From an uncultured Lactobacillus sp. (GTDB lineage: Bacteria; Bacillota; Bacilli; Lactobacillales; Lactobacillaceae), in the NCBI GenBank assembly GCA_937916845.1, contig CALFSK010000063.1, forward strand, positions 1-64,000: a stretch of 64,000 nt of DNA, in the 5' to 3' direction. Of this stretch, positions 17,151 through 25,250 are shown in pieces. A program made the translations under genes and the position numbers. Position 1 is the first letter of the stretch. Each line of letters begins with the position of its first letter. The notes under the pieces were generated by a model. That model ran no database searches. It was not told the origin of the DNA and saw only the letters and a list, made by a program, of their open reading frames with translations.

Positions 17151-17171
17151 CATGTTAGAAGTTCTTACATG
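17151..17171. promoter_or_regulatory. 21-bp inverted repeat upstream of aspartase, candidate operator
   Basis: CATGTTAGAA-G-TTCTTACATG is symmetric except at the centre and two flanking T/T positions. It lies 25 bp before the start codon, a typical repressor position. The binding factor is unknown. Confidence 0.5.
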
Positions 17172-17513
17172 AATGACTTAGAGTTTAGACCATTTTTGAA
17201 AATTCACAACCGCTAAACTCAATTATTTAGGATACTTATGTTATTCAAGAATTTTAATTTAAATTACACTGTCAATACCGTTCAAAACTTAAGATAATCA
17301 ATCGATAGTAAGATGAGCTTTCGTAGACCAATCTAGCATCATACGTTAGTGGTCAAATCAGTTTTTCGGGCTTATTCAGTAATTTTGTTGAATTTTAGCC
17401 GATGTGACGTTTTTTTAATTTCCTAGTAATCGCTTAGTAACACAACTGCAACATTCTTAAAGTATCCTGTTCAATAGGGTTAAGAATTTCGACGAACGGG
17501 GAAGTTTACATAC
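17172..17513. other. Intergenic region upstream of the Lys-rich wall protein
   Basis: About 340 bp, AT-rich, without a gene. It contains the promoters of two divergent genes and a WalR-like repeat at 17434-17450. Nothing else was recognised. Confidence 0.5.
17434..17450 (-). promoter_or_regulatory. WalR-like direct repeat
   Basis: On the minus strand it reads TGTTGC-AGTTG-TGTTAC, close to the WalR box TGTWAH-N5-TGTWAH with one mismatch. A nearly identical arrangement (TGTTGC-N5-TGTTAA) precedes the paralogous gene at 34.6 kb. Coordinates are good to one or two bases. Confidence 0.45.
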
Positions 17514-18242
17514 ATGCAAAAAAACAAAAAATCTAAGATAAAATCGATCATTAGTTTATTAGTCATCAGTTGTGGTTTAGGATTAACTGCCAACGTGGCT
17601 GTCCAAGCTGCCACCACTACCGAAGCTGCTGCTTCATCTGTAGTCACAAGTAATACCACTAAAACGGCTAAGGTCACCAAAAAGGCCACTCCTAAAGTAG
17701 CCACTAAAAAAGTTGTTAAAAAGGCCGTCACTAAAAAGAAAACGACTAAAAAGATTAAAAAAGCCAAGAAAGTCAGCAAAAAAGCTGCTAAGAAGGCTGC
17801 CTTAAAGAAAGCCGCTAAAAAGGCTAAAGCAGCGGCTAAGAAAGCGGCCAAAAAAGCACAAAAGGCCGCTGCTAAAGCAGCAAAGAAAGCTCAAAAAGCT
17901 GCTGCTAAGAAGGCCCAAAAAGCTGCACTTAAAAAAGCCGCTAAAAAAGTTAAAAAGGCTAAAAAGAAGAAGTTAACGCAAAGCCAACAAATCGCCAAGA
18001 TCAACGCTAAACTCTCTAACGCACAACGGTCCGCTAAAAATTGGATTGCCTACCACGAATCCCGTTACAGCTACACCGCTCGTAACGGTCGTTGTTATGG
18101 TCGTTACCAATTATTAACGGCTTACTTACACGGCAACTACTCACCAGTCAACCAAGAAAAGGCTGCTAACAAGTACGTTGCAAGTCGTTATGGTTCATGG
18201 ACCAATGCTAAACGCTTCTGGTTACGCCATAACTGGTACTAA
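17514..18242 (+). CDS. Secreted Lys/Ala-rich protein with APF-like transglycosylase-type domain
   Basis: A 242-residue protein: signal peptide (about 1-32, ending VQAA), a Thr/Ala segment, a very basic histone-H1-like tract (about 55-165, KKA repeats), then a C-terminal domain (about 170-242). That domain has WIAYHESRYSYTARNGRCYGRYQLL and YVASRYGSWTNAKRFWLRHNWY. It is typical of aggregation-promoting-factor and related wall hydrolase-like proteins; the Glu in YHESR is the presumed catalytic residue. A shorter paralogue lies at 34569-34964. The basic tract may bind teichoic acids or DNA. Confidence 0.8.
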   Translation: MQKNKKSKIKSIISLLVISCGLGLTANVAVQAATTTEAAASSVVTSNTTKTAKVTKKATPKVATKKVVKKAVTKKKTTKKIKKAKKVSKKAAKKAALKKAAKKAKAAAKKAAKKAQKAAAKAAKKAQKAAAKKAQKAALKKAAKKVKKAKKKKLTQSQQIAKINAKLSNAQRSAKNWIAYHESRYSYTARNGRCYGRYQLLTAYLHGNYSPVNQEKAANKYVASRYGSWTNAKRFWLRHNWY

Positions 18243-18270
18243 TCAGGAAATTCTAACCTAACACATAGAT

Positions 18271-18307
18271 AAAAAGGATCAGAAATTTATCATTTCTGAT
18301 CCTTTTT
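18271..18307. terminator. Bidirectional terminator overlapping the YolD stop
   Basis: AAAAAGGATCAGAAAT pairs with ATTTCTGATCCTTTTT. The TGA stop of the minus-strand YolD gene (18290-18292) is in the loop/arm junction. Confidence 0.85.
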
Positions 18308-18739
18308 TGTATTCACATCTTCAATGCGACGAACATTAGCGATTGCAATGACGTCGTGATCTTGTAGCCGCACAACGCCCTGGTTCCAATCAACTTGCAG
18401 TAGCGTAGCAGTTGTCGACTGATAAAAGCCCGCGGCATCATTAAAGTAATTTAAGGTCACCACTGGCCGTGATTGCCGTTGCAGTTGTCGTAGCTCGTTA
18501 GCGATTGCGGTAACCTGTGTGGCATCCGGATACTGCTTATGGGCGTATAATTGTGCCTTTTCATCAATCAATTCCTGATACCCCGTTAAAGCCCCAAATG
18601 GTGCAAACTGGGCTGCCCGATCACCGCGATTCATTCGCAAGTGTGCCTTGGAATCGGGGTGTGGTCGGGTCATAATGTCTTGATACATGGATGTATCATT
18701 GAATAGTCCCGCTTCAATTTTTGCTTTTGGTTCACTCAT
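18290..18739 (-). CDS. YolD-like protein
   Basis: A 149-residue member of the YolD-like family: MNRGDRAAQFAPFGALTGYQELIDEKA is its hallmark, followed by a C-terminal beta domain (VTLNYFNDAAGFYQST, VRRIEDV). YolD-type proteins are encoded with UvrX/UmuC-like polymerases and are thought to act with them in SOS mutagenesis. Its ATG overlaps the stop codon of the upstream polymerase gene by one base, so the two are co-translated. Confidence 0.88.
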   Translation of the reverse strand: MSEPKAKIEAGLFNDTSMYQDIMTRPHPDSKAHLRMNRGDRAAQFAPFGALTGYQELIDEKAQLYAHKQYPDATQVTAIANELRQLQRQSRPVVTLNYFNDAAGFYQSTTATLLQVDWNQGVVRLQDHDVIAIANVRRIEDVNTKKDQK

Positions 18740-20259
18740 TACGCCCGGTGGCCTCCAATCTGTGCATTTCGTTCAATCGTCGTCGCTCCCGCCGTTAAAT
18801 CCGCTAACCGTAAAACAACGTTTTTATTACCCGATGTTTTTTGCAACTGCAAGATGGTCTCTTGTAACTTGCGGTCCCGTTCCCGCCGTTGTTGTGCTTG
18901 CCGGTCGCGATGGACCGTTTGCTGCAAATTCTCAAACAAACTCGTCTGCTCGTAATGTGGTACTTGCGCCGCTTGTCGCTCATCGACTAAGTGGTTTGCC
19001 ACAACCGTCACACGGCGAATGAGTAATTGTCGGCCCACCGCCTGCTGATAAAGTGCGCGATAAGCGGCTTGTAGTTCCCTTGGCGACGAGGTAGCCACTT
19101 TTAGATGCACATTGACGTGGACCGGCTTGGGCACTTCGCGACCATAAAAATCAGTCGTCACCGCACCTTGATACCGCGCTTCTTGCAAACTTTGAACATC
19201 GTAATCAATCCGCAACCCAATTTGATCGGTTACGACCCGTTTTTTGACCAAATCCAATGCCACCGAATCAACCATCCCACGCAAGACTTGGCGCCCCTCT
19301 TCATAAGGATACGGCTTCATCAAAACTTGACCCGCATAGATGCCGTGTTCACTTGCATGGTAATGCTTGATGTCTGCCAAGGTTGCCGACTCATAACCCC
19401 AGGCATGGTCGATCAACAACTCCGCGTTTTTACCGAACTCACGATATAAGACTTCTTCATTCATCGTATCCGAAAGTGTCCCTAAAGAACACCGTGCGAC
19501 GTCTCCCATTGTCATCAAGCCTAATTTTTCTAACCGTTTTGCGTAGCCCCGGCCCACCCGCCAAAAATCAGTCAGTGGTCGGTGGCTCCACAAAAATTTG
19601 CGGTATTGCATCTCATTCATTTGCGCGATACGCACACCATCTTTATCGGCTGGAATTTTCTTGGCCACGATATCCATCGCTACTTTGGCTAAGTATAAGT
19701 TGGTGCCAATCCCGGCCGTGGCCGTGATTCCCGTTGACGCTTGAACTTCATGGATCATCATTTTAGCTAATGCGTGTGCTGAAACGTGGTGTTGCTGGAC
19801 GTATTCCGTCACGTCCATGAGTACCTCATCAATGGAATAAACGTGAATATTCTCTGGTTTAATAAACCGTAAATAGATGCCGTAAATTTCCGCACTCTTT
19901 TTAATGTACTCATGCATCCGCGGCGGAACGATTCGGTAATCAATACCTAGTCCCGGCACCTTTAGTAATTTCTGCCGGTAAATCGACTTATACCGCATGA
20001 CGTGCTGGTGGGATGACTGCTTTGCTCGCTCACGATTTAATTGACGCACCTTCTGTTCGACCTCAAATAACCGTGGCCGCCCCGGCACACCAAACGTTTT
20101 GAGGGCTGGCGAAACCGCCAAACAAATCGTCTTATCCGTTCGCGAGGTATCCGCCACCACTAAGTTAGCATTCAACGGATCTAAATGATGCGCAACGCAT
20201 TCATACGATGCATAAAACGATTTTAAGTCGATGGCCATATAAATTCGATTCGTCGCCAA
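18739..20259 (-). CDS. Y-family DNA polymerase, UvrX/ImpB-MucB-SamB type
   Basis: About 506 residues. The catalytic DLKSFYASYE near the N-terminus and VYSIDEVLMDVTEY (about 145) hold the acidic metal ligands. The thumb and little-finger regions follow, with a long polar C-terminus. It carries out error-prone translesion synthesis. The start is uncertain: the Shine-Dalgarno AAAGGG fits TTG 20259, whereas GTG 20268 is too close to it. A LexA-type box GAAC-N4-GTTC lies 17 bp upstream, so SOS induction is expected. It is followed by an overlapping yolD-like gene. Confidence 0.9.
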   Translation of the reverse strand: MATNRIYMAIDLKSFYASYECVAHHLDPLNANLVVADTSRTDKTICLAVSPALKTFGVPGRPRLFEVEQKVRQLNRERAKQSSHQHVMRYKSIYRQKLLKVPGLGIDYRIVPPRMHEYIKKSAEIYGIYLRFIKPENIHVYSIDEVLMDVTEYVQQHHVSAHALAKMMIHEVQASTGITATAGIGTNLYLAKVAMDIVAKKIPADKDGVRIAQMNEMQYRKFLWSHRPLTDFWRVGRGYAKRLEKLGLMTMGDVARCSLGTLSDTMNEEVLYREFGKNAELLIDHAWGYESATLADIKHYHASEHGIYAGQVLMKPYPYEEGRQVLRGMVDSVALDLVKKRVVTDQIGLRIDYDVQSLQEARYQGAVTTDFYGREVPKPVHVNVHLKVATSSPRELQAAYRALYQQAVGRQLLIRRVTVVANHLVDERQAAQVPHYEQTSLFENLQQTVHRDRQAQQRRERDRKLQETILQLQKTSGNKNVVLRLADLTAGATTIERNAQIGGHRA

Positions 20260-20275
20260 TTCAATCACCCTTTCA

Positions 20276-20287
20276 GAACGTTTGTTC
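20276..20287. promoter_or_regulatory. LexA (DinR) box
   Basis: On the minus strand GAAC-AAAC-GTTC matches the Firmicute LexA core GAACNNNNGTTC exactly. It sits between a TATAAT-like -10 (20300-20305) and the start of the Y-family polymerase. Confidence 0.75.
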
Positions 20288-20505
20288 CCCTTAGAGATAA
20301 TTATACTAGAACGACGTTTTCAATGCCAGTGTCATCTCTTCAATAAACTAAAAAAATAGCCATCCCGTTCAAGCTTAACTTATTGACAAACACCACCCGG
20401 CCGACCAATAATAATGTAAACATCTAATCTTTATGTCTTATATAATATTAATCATATAGACTCTATGAAAACTAAAATAACCTTAGATCACTTGGAGGTG
20501 CCTTT

Positions 20506-21657
20506 TTGTCAGATCATCAAAGTTCCTGGTGGGGTGCACCGCGCACGATCACCCATACGATTGCCAACCGCAAAATTTCTTGGCTAGAATTATTTTCAGA
20601 TTTAGTTTACGTTGTCATTATTCACAGTTTCGTGGAGAATTTAACCGAACATTTTAACTTATTTGGCTTCTTCACTTTCTGGGTCCTGTTCCTATTTTTC
20701 TTCAATACTTGGACTAACATGGTACTCTATTTCGATTTACACGGTGTCCCCAATCTCCGAAATATCTGTTTTTCACTGTTACAAGTGGTGGCAATTGCCG
20801 TTACCGCAACCTTTACTACCGACGTTTTTGCCGGCCATTATACAGGGTTTATCTTAGCCTATTCGTTTAATCAGTTAATTTACATGTATCTCTACCTGCA
20901 GACAATGATCAACGATCCCCTGCATGCCACGACTACGCGGCCATTTTTAATCAGTTATGTCATTGGCGAGCTACTATTCATCGGTAGTATCTGGGCGCCC
21001 AGTCAGGCTTGGCAACAAGGCTTAATTATCCTCAGCCTCTTAATTTTCATCAGTACGGTCATGCTTGAAAGCGGCAATTTCGACGCCGAATTTAATCGGC
21101 GCCACATTCCGTTCAACGTTAACCCAGCGATTCTAGAACGCTACGGGCTCTTCACTATGATTGTTTTGGGTGAATCTTTAGCTGGTATTATTGAGCATAT
21201 GACTGAGGAACATACGCAATTGGCTGATTATACCCATTTTGTGCTCGCCCTTTTATGTGTCATTGGTACTTGGCTGATCTATTTCACCTTAATGGATGAA
21301 CGGACCATCGAAGCTAAACGCTATTGGCCAGTCTCCTTATTCCGCGGTATCCACCGCTTTTTAATTGCTTGTCTGACGTTACAGTCATTCTTCATCTCAC
21401 AAACACTGGGTACCGGTCAAACGGCGTATTACCACGGCTTATTAATCGTCACCGCACTAGCCTTGTTAGCCTTACTAGCGCTGACTAAGCCAAAGTTATT
21501 CAACGTTGCCCCACTGGCCAAGTTAAATACGATTTCAATCCTCATCGGGATCATCGGTATTTTATTGATGCTAATAGCACCCACTTTCATCGGCCTATTC
21601 ATTGTTGACATACTTCTGTTGGGCATCGGTGGCTACAATTGGATTGATCAAAACTAA
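20506..21657 (+). CDS. ltrA: Low temperature requirement protein A (LtrA) family membrane protein
   Basis: A 383-residue protein starting at TTG 20506 after GGAGGTG. About ten helices are visible. The LtrA hallmarks are ISWLELFSDLVYVVIIHSF near the N-terminus, FNQLIYMYLYLQ, a central ERYGLFTMIVLGESLAGII with its conserved Glu, and YFTLMDERTIEAKRYW. The family is named for a Listeria cold-growth phenotype; its biochemical role is unknown. It is monocistronic, with a TTCAGAAAT-core terminator. Confidence 0.88.
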   Translation: MSDHQSSWWGAPRTITHTIANRKISWLELFSDLVYVVIIHSFVENLTEHFNLFGFFTFWVLFLFFFNTWTNMVLYFDLHGVPNLRNICFSLLQVVAIAVTATFTTDVFAGHYTGFILAYSFNQLIYMYLYLQTMINDPLHATTTRPFLISYVIGELLFIGSIWAPSQAWQQGLIILSLLIFISTVMLESGNFDAEFNRRHIPFNVNPAILERYGLFTMIVLGESLAGIIEHMTEEHTQLADYTHFVLALLCVIGTWLIYFTLMDERTIEAKRYWPVSLFRGIHRFLIACLTLQSFFISQTLGTGQTAYYHGLLIVTALALLALLALTKPKLFNVAPLAKLNTISILIGIIGILLMLIAPTFIGLFIVDILLLGIGGYNWIDQN

Positions 21658-21660
21658 AAA

Positions 21661-21699
21661 AATACCATTCAGAAATATTGGCTATTTCTGAATGGTATT
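21661..21699. terminator. TTCAGAAAT-core terminator
   Basis: AATACCATTCAGAAAT pairs exactly with ATTTCTGAATGGTATT and lies between convergent ltrA and the MutS2-like gene. A runs on the left and T runs on the right suit both directions. There is no repeat body at this site. Confidence 0.85.
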
Positions 21700-21740
21700 T
21701 TGCTATTATTAAAATTTAAACCGTGAATCAAATGGCCATT

Positions 21741-23261
21741 TTATTTTTCTAATCTTGCACGGGCCGCCGCAACAATTCGCGGTGCTAAGCCTAAGCGCGC
21801 AGCTAGCCACATGGCTTCACTTTCGCCGACTTGGTTCAACAGGAGTCGGTATTCCGGCCGTAGCGTTTCACGGTTAAACGCCATGGCGCCCGTAACAAAT
21901 GCCGGTTTGCGAACCGCATACTGTTTAATTTCACTGTAATGCGTCGTTACGATCAGCTTGGCACCCCGCTGAATCAAATCGTCGATAATGGCAATTCCCA
22001 GCGCCGCCCCTTCTTCAGGGTCAGTCCCGCTACCGATTTCATCCATCAAAACGAGTGCGTTCGGACGCAAATCAGTCGTAATCCCAACGAGGGTCGTCAT
22101 CTCACCAGAAAAAGTACTCAATTGATTGGCTAAGTTTTGTTGATCACCGATATCAATGAGAATCTGGTCAAAAACGGCCAGATTGGTCCCCGTTGCAGCT
22201 GGCACTTCTAACCCGACTTTGATCATCAGTGAGAACAGCGCGATTGTTTTAAGAACCACCGTTTTACCACCCGAGTTAGCACCCGTAATCATCAAGCTTT
22301 GCGTCTGATCCAAGCTGACGTTCAGCGGCACCGCCTTCGTTCCGAGTAACGGGTGGCGACCATCCTTGATGGTGACGACCTGCTGCTGGTTTAAGGCTGG
22401 CATAATGGCCTTCGTTTCCAACCCGTAACGTCCCTTGGCAAAAATCTGATCGAGTTGACTGAACGCTTGGACTTGCGCCTGTAAGTCGTCCAAGTGTTCA
22501 TCAACATCACCCGTCAAGGTTGCAATAATTTGATAAACTTCCGCTTCTTCCGCTGCGATGGTCGTCGCAAGTTCGCGACCACTCTGAGCCACGTTTCCGG
22601 GTTCAAAGTAGACCGTCGAACCCGTGGCGGACTGCCCAATCACCGTTCCAGGAAACTGGTGTTTATACGTCGCCTTTAGTTGCACCCCGTAATGTTGGTC
22701 ACGTTGAATCACTTGGCGACTCTGCAATTGTGCCGGGTGCTTCTGGATAAATTGCGCAACGGCTGCTTGGACCTTAGTCGTCTGTTTGCGCTTCGTTTGC
22801 CGTAACTGGGCCAGTTCCGGTGTTGCTGTATCCCGAATGCCGTGACGGTCCACCGTTTGCTCCAACCGGCGCTTCAAGCCACTCAGCGGTGTCACGTCTC
22901 CAGCTAAATCAGCCAGATGTGGCGCCGTTTGGGCACGTAATTCTAAAACCGTTTTAATCCGCGACCAACTCGTGAGCACTGCTAATATCGTTTGCAACTG
23001 CGCCGTATTGAGCAAGCGTCCCTGTGCAAGTTTGGTCTTAACGACCGTTAATTGATCCAGATCAAAAAAGGTGAACTGAACATCTTCAGCCAATAGCTGG
23101 TGGGCCTCCTGCGTCAACGTTAATTGCGCTTGCACCTCGTCAAAATCAGTTAGCACTGCACTTTGGCGAAGCTGGTCCGTAGCAAGTTGACTGTGAGTTA
23201 AATTGGCAACCGTTTCTAAGATCTGATCAAGTTGTAACGTTTGTTTAATTGTATCGTTCAT
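21741..23261 (-). CDS. MutS2-like ATPase without Smr domain
   Basis: A 506-residue protein starting at ATG 23261 after AAGGAG. It has a MutS-type helical core with clamp-like coiled segments, then the ATPase: Walker A MITGANSGGKTVVLKTI (about 330) and Walker B LVLMDEIGSGTDPEEGAAL (about 410). It ends soon after the ATPase. Full MutS2 proteins are near 780 residues and carry a C-terminal KOW/Smr nuclease region that is absent here. It is thus a short MutS2 paralogue, possibly a DNA-structure or ribosome-associated ATPase rather than a repair nuclease. A tiny candidate reading frame lies just upstream. Confidence 0.85.
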   Translation of the reverse strand: MNDTIKQTLQLDQILETVANLTHSQLATDQLRQSAVLTDFDEVQAQLTLTQEAHQLLAEDVQFTFFDLDQLTVVKTKLAQGRLLNTAQLQTILAVLTSWSRIKTVLELRAQTAPHLADLAGDVTPLSGLKRRLEQTVDRHGIRDTATPELAQLRQTKRKQTTKVQAAVAQFIQKHPAQLQSRQVIQRDQHYGVQLKATYKHQFPGTVIGQSATGSTVYFEPGNVAQSGRELATTIAAEEAEVYQIIATLTGDVDEHLDDLQAQVQAFSQLDQIFAKGRYGLETKAIMPALNQQQVVTIKDGRHPLLGTKAVPLNVSLDQTQSLMITGANSGGKTVVLKTIALFSLMIKVGLEVPAATGTNLAVFDQILIDIGDQQNLANQLSTFSGEMTTLVGITTDLRPNALVLMDEIGSGTDPEEGAALGIAIIDDLIQRGAKLIVTTHYSEIKQYAVRKPAFVTGAMAFNRETLRPEYRLLLNQVGESEAMWLAARLGLAPRIVAAARARLEK

Positions 23262-23306
23262 GTGTTTCTCCTTAAGGCAAGACAACACATTCTAACTGTC
23301 GATTGT

Positions 23307-23366
23307 CTAGCCGAATACCGCGTAAATGACGCGAGTGACATTACCGAACAGCATTTCCGCACTCAT
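23307..23366 (-). CDS. Candidate 19-aa small ORF upstream of the MutS2-like gene
   Basis: ATG 23366 is preceded at eight bases by AAGGGG. It encodes MSAEMLFGNVTRVIYAVFG and ends with TAG, 46 bp before the MutS2-like start. It could be a leader peptide or a real small hydrophobic protein; chance is also possible. Confidence 0.3.
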   Translation of the reverse strand: MSAEMLFGNVTRVIYAVFG

Positions 23367-23474
23367 TAAATTCACCCCTTTAAAAATCGCATAACGTTGG
23401 TAGTCTAACATTTGCGTTCAACTGATGCAACCGGATTAAAAAAGCGCCCGCTATCAAACGAACGCCATTTCACC

Positions 23475-25061
23475 TTAATCGTTATCAGAATCATAGATTG
23501 ACGGCCCAATCACTAGTGACTCGGCCAACAACGTTTCATTATATAATTTAAACACGTAACTTTGATACTTGACCTCTTGTTGCGAGATCATATCTAGGTA
23601 TTGTCGTTCCTGTTCCAGCGCGTTCATAAACGCCCGCATTTCCAATTCTTTTTCGGCCCCGGTAAATTCCGGTCGCCGGACCACATCCAACCACGCCCGG
23701 GCAAAATCACGGGTCCGGGTGCGTTGCTTTTGCGTCATTAAATCAAAAATAACTGACTTTTTGACATTCTCCGGTAAATACATCTTTTGAACGGCATCGA
23801 TTGCTTGGTGGACCATGTTAACCCGAATCTTATCGATTTCAACATTTGCCTGATTATCAGTAACATCTGGTTTTAACAGGAAGCGGAAAACGATCGTTGG
23901 CACTAGCATACTCAAAATAATTAAGACACTTTCAGCCATCAAGACGAGGTTAAAGTCCCCGCTGCTAACTTTTGTATCAATCAGCGTATAGGCCAAAGCC
24001 AAAGTGACCGCACCGTGGACACCGCCAAGCCCATAAATCCACGCCGAACGCCAACTAAATTTCAGGCGCAGTCGACCATACCCAACGCGTCCGACGACGT
24101 TGGCCACGTACAGGACCACACCGATCAACAACCAGTTCAGCGAACTAAATAGCGCCCCTTCATCCCTTATAATCTGGACAAACATGAATCCCAAAATAAC
24201 GAAAACCATACTATTGAAAATTTCAGTAATCATGGAGATCAGGTCCAACCCAAAGTGGACCTGTTGCGCATTGATCAGCCGACTCCGCGCCATTTCAGCG
24301 TTATGGACTAGTCCGGCACAAACTACCGCGATGATTCCCGAAACGTGAATCGCTTCGGCCAAATAATACAGGACAAACGGTGTGACGATGTAGAGCAAGA
24401 TCGACGCATTCAACGAATTATACGAAGACCGCAATAAAATTTGGCGAAATAGGACCATCACCCAGGCAGCCGCAAATCCAAATAGCGCCCCACCGACTGC
24501 GGAAATCAAGAATTCAACGATGGTCTGACTATAATTAATATAGCCGTTGACGTACCATAAAACAGCCATGTTCAATAAAACAATTCCCGAAGCGTCGTTG
24601 AATAATGATTCCATTTTTAGGTGCAACGTTTCACTGACCGGCATTTTGCGCCCGCTACTAACTGATTCCATGGCTGTCGCGTCGGTCGGCGTACTGATTG
24701 CAGCCAAAATGAATGCCAGCGGTAAACCAACCCCAGCCGTGGCCCAGACACCGAATCCCGCCAAAATCATGCACAGAATGACCAAGAAAACGGCCATCCC
24801 GATAATGTAACGAAACTCTTTGCCGACCGCGTTCAAGCGCGTGGCCTGGCCTTCAAAAAATAATAGCGGTGCAACAATTAGGCCGATAAAGATTTCCGAG
24901 CTAAAGTTCCCCACGTGACTGCCTAAAAACGGGATTAAGCAGAGTAAGGCTCCCATTACCATACTGATATAATTCACCGAAATTTTAGTAAAGACTCGCG
25001 ACAAGAACACGCTCATCGTGGCCACAATTAATAAGATAAACGTCGAAAGCATTGTGTGCAT
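23475..25061 (-). CDS. Na+/H+ antiporter, CPA1 family
   Basis: A 528-residue protein; ATG 25061 is chosen because AGGGGG lies eight bases upstream. About 12 helices cover residues 1-390, with the family core motifs STPTDATAMESV (about 125, ion-binding Asp) and LFNDASGIVLLN (about 158, the ND motif). GGVHGAVTLALA follows near residue 340. The last roughly 130 residues are a charged cytoplasmic tail. It exchanges Na+ or K+ for protons, for pH or salt homeostasis. It is monocistronic. Confidence 0.9.
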   Translation of the reverse strand: MHTMLSTFILLIVATMSVFLSRVFTKISVNYISMVMGALLCLIPFLGSHVGNFSSEIFIGLIVAPLLFFEGQATRLNAVGKEFRYIIGMAVFLVILCMILAGFGVWATAGVGLPLAFILAAISTPTDATAMESVSSGRKMPVSETLHLKMESLFNDASGIVLLNMAVLWYVNGYINYSQTIVEFLISAVGGALFGFAAAWVMVLFRQILLRSSYNSLNASILLYIVTPFVLYYLAEAIHVSGIIAVVCAGLVHNAEMARSRLINAQQVHFGLDLISMITEIFNSMVFVILGFMFVQIIRDEGALFSSLNWLLIGVVLYVANVVGRVGYGRLRLKFSWRSAWIYGLGGVHGAVTLALAYTLIDTKVSSGDFNLVLMAESVLIILSMLVPTIVFRFLLKPDVTDNQANVEIDKIRVNMVHQAIDAVQKMYLPENVKKSVIFDLMTQKQRTRTRDFARAWLDVVRRPEFTGAEKELEMRAFMNALEQERQYLDMISQQEVKYQSYVFKLYNETLLAESLVIGPSIYDSDND

Positions 25062-25185
25062 CGGCGTCACCCCCTAACGTTTTTTCGTTCAGTTAAAATT
25101 CATTCCCTTATATTTATAACATTTGATGATTAAAAACGCATAGTTATAACCTCATATCAAAAAAGTTGATTAAAACCAGGTCTAT

Positions 25186-25194
25186 TTATGCACA
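25186..25194 (+). other. DnaA-box-like 9-mer
   Basis: TTATGCACA, a relaxed DnaA box, lies in the divergent antiporter/AbrB-fusion intergenic region, beside a terminator. Confidence 0.25.
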
Positions 25195-25196
25195 AA

Positions 25197-25235
25197 TTAG
25201 CGCTGCAAAACTACGATCTCGTTTTGCAGCGCTAA
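25197..25235. terminator. Strong terminator downstream of the ABC/AbrB operon
   Basis: TTAGCGCTGCAAAAC and its exact complement form a 15-bp stem. It ends the minus-strand operon that finishes at 25251. Confidence 0.85.
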
Positions 25236-25250
25236 TATTTTTATACTGAC

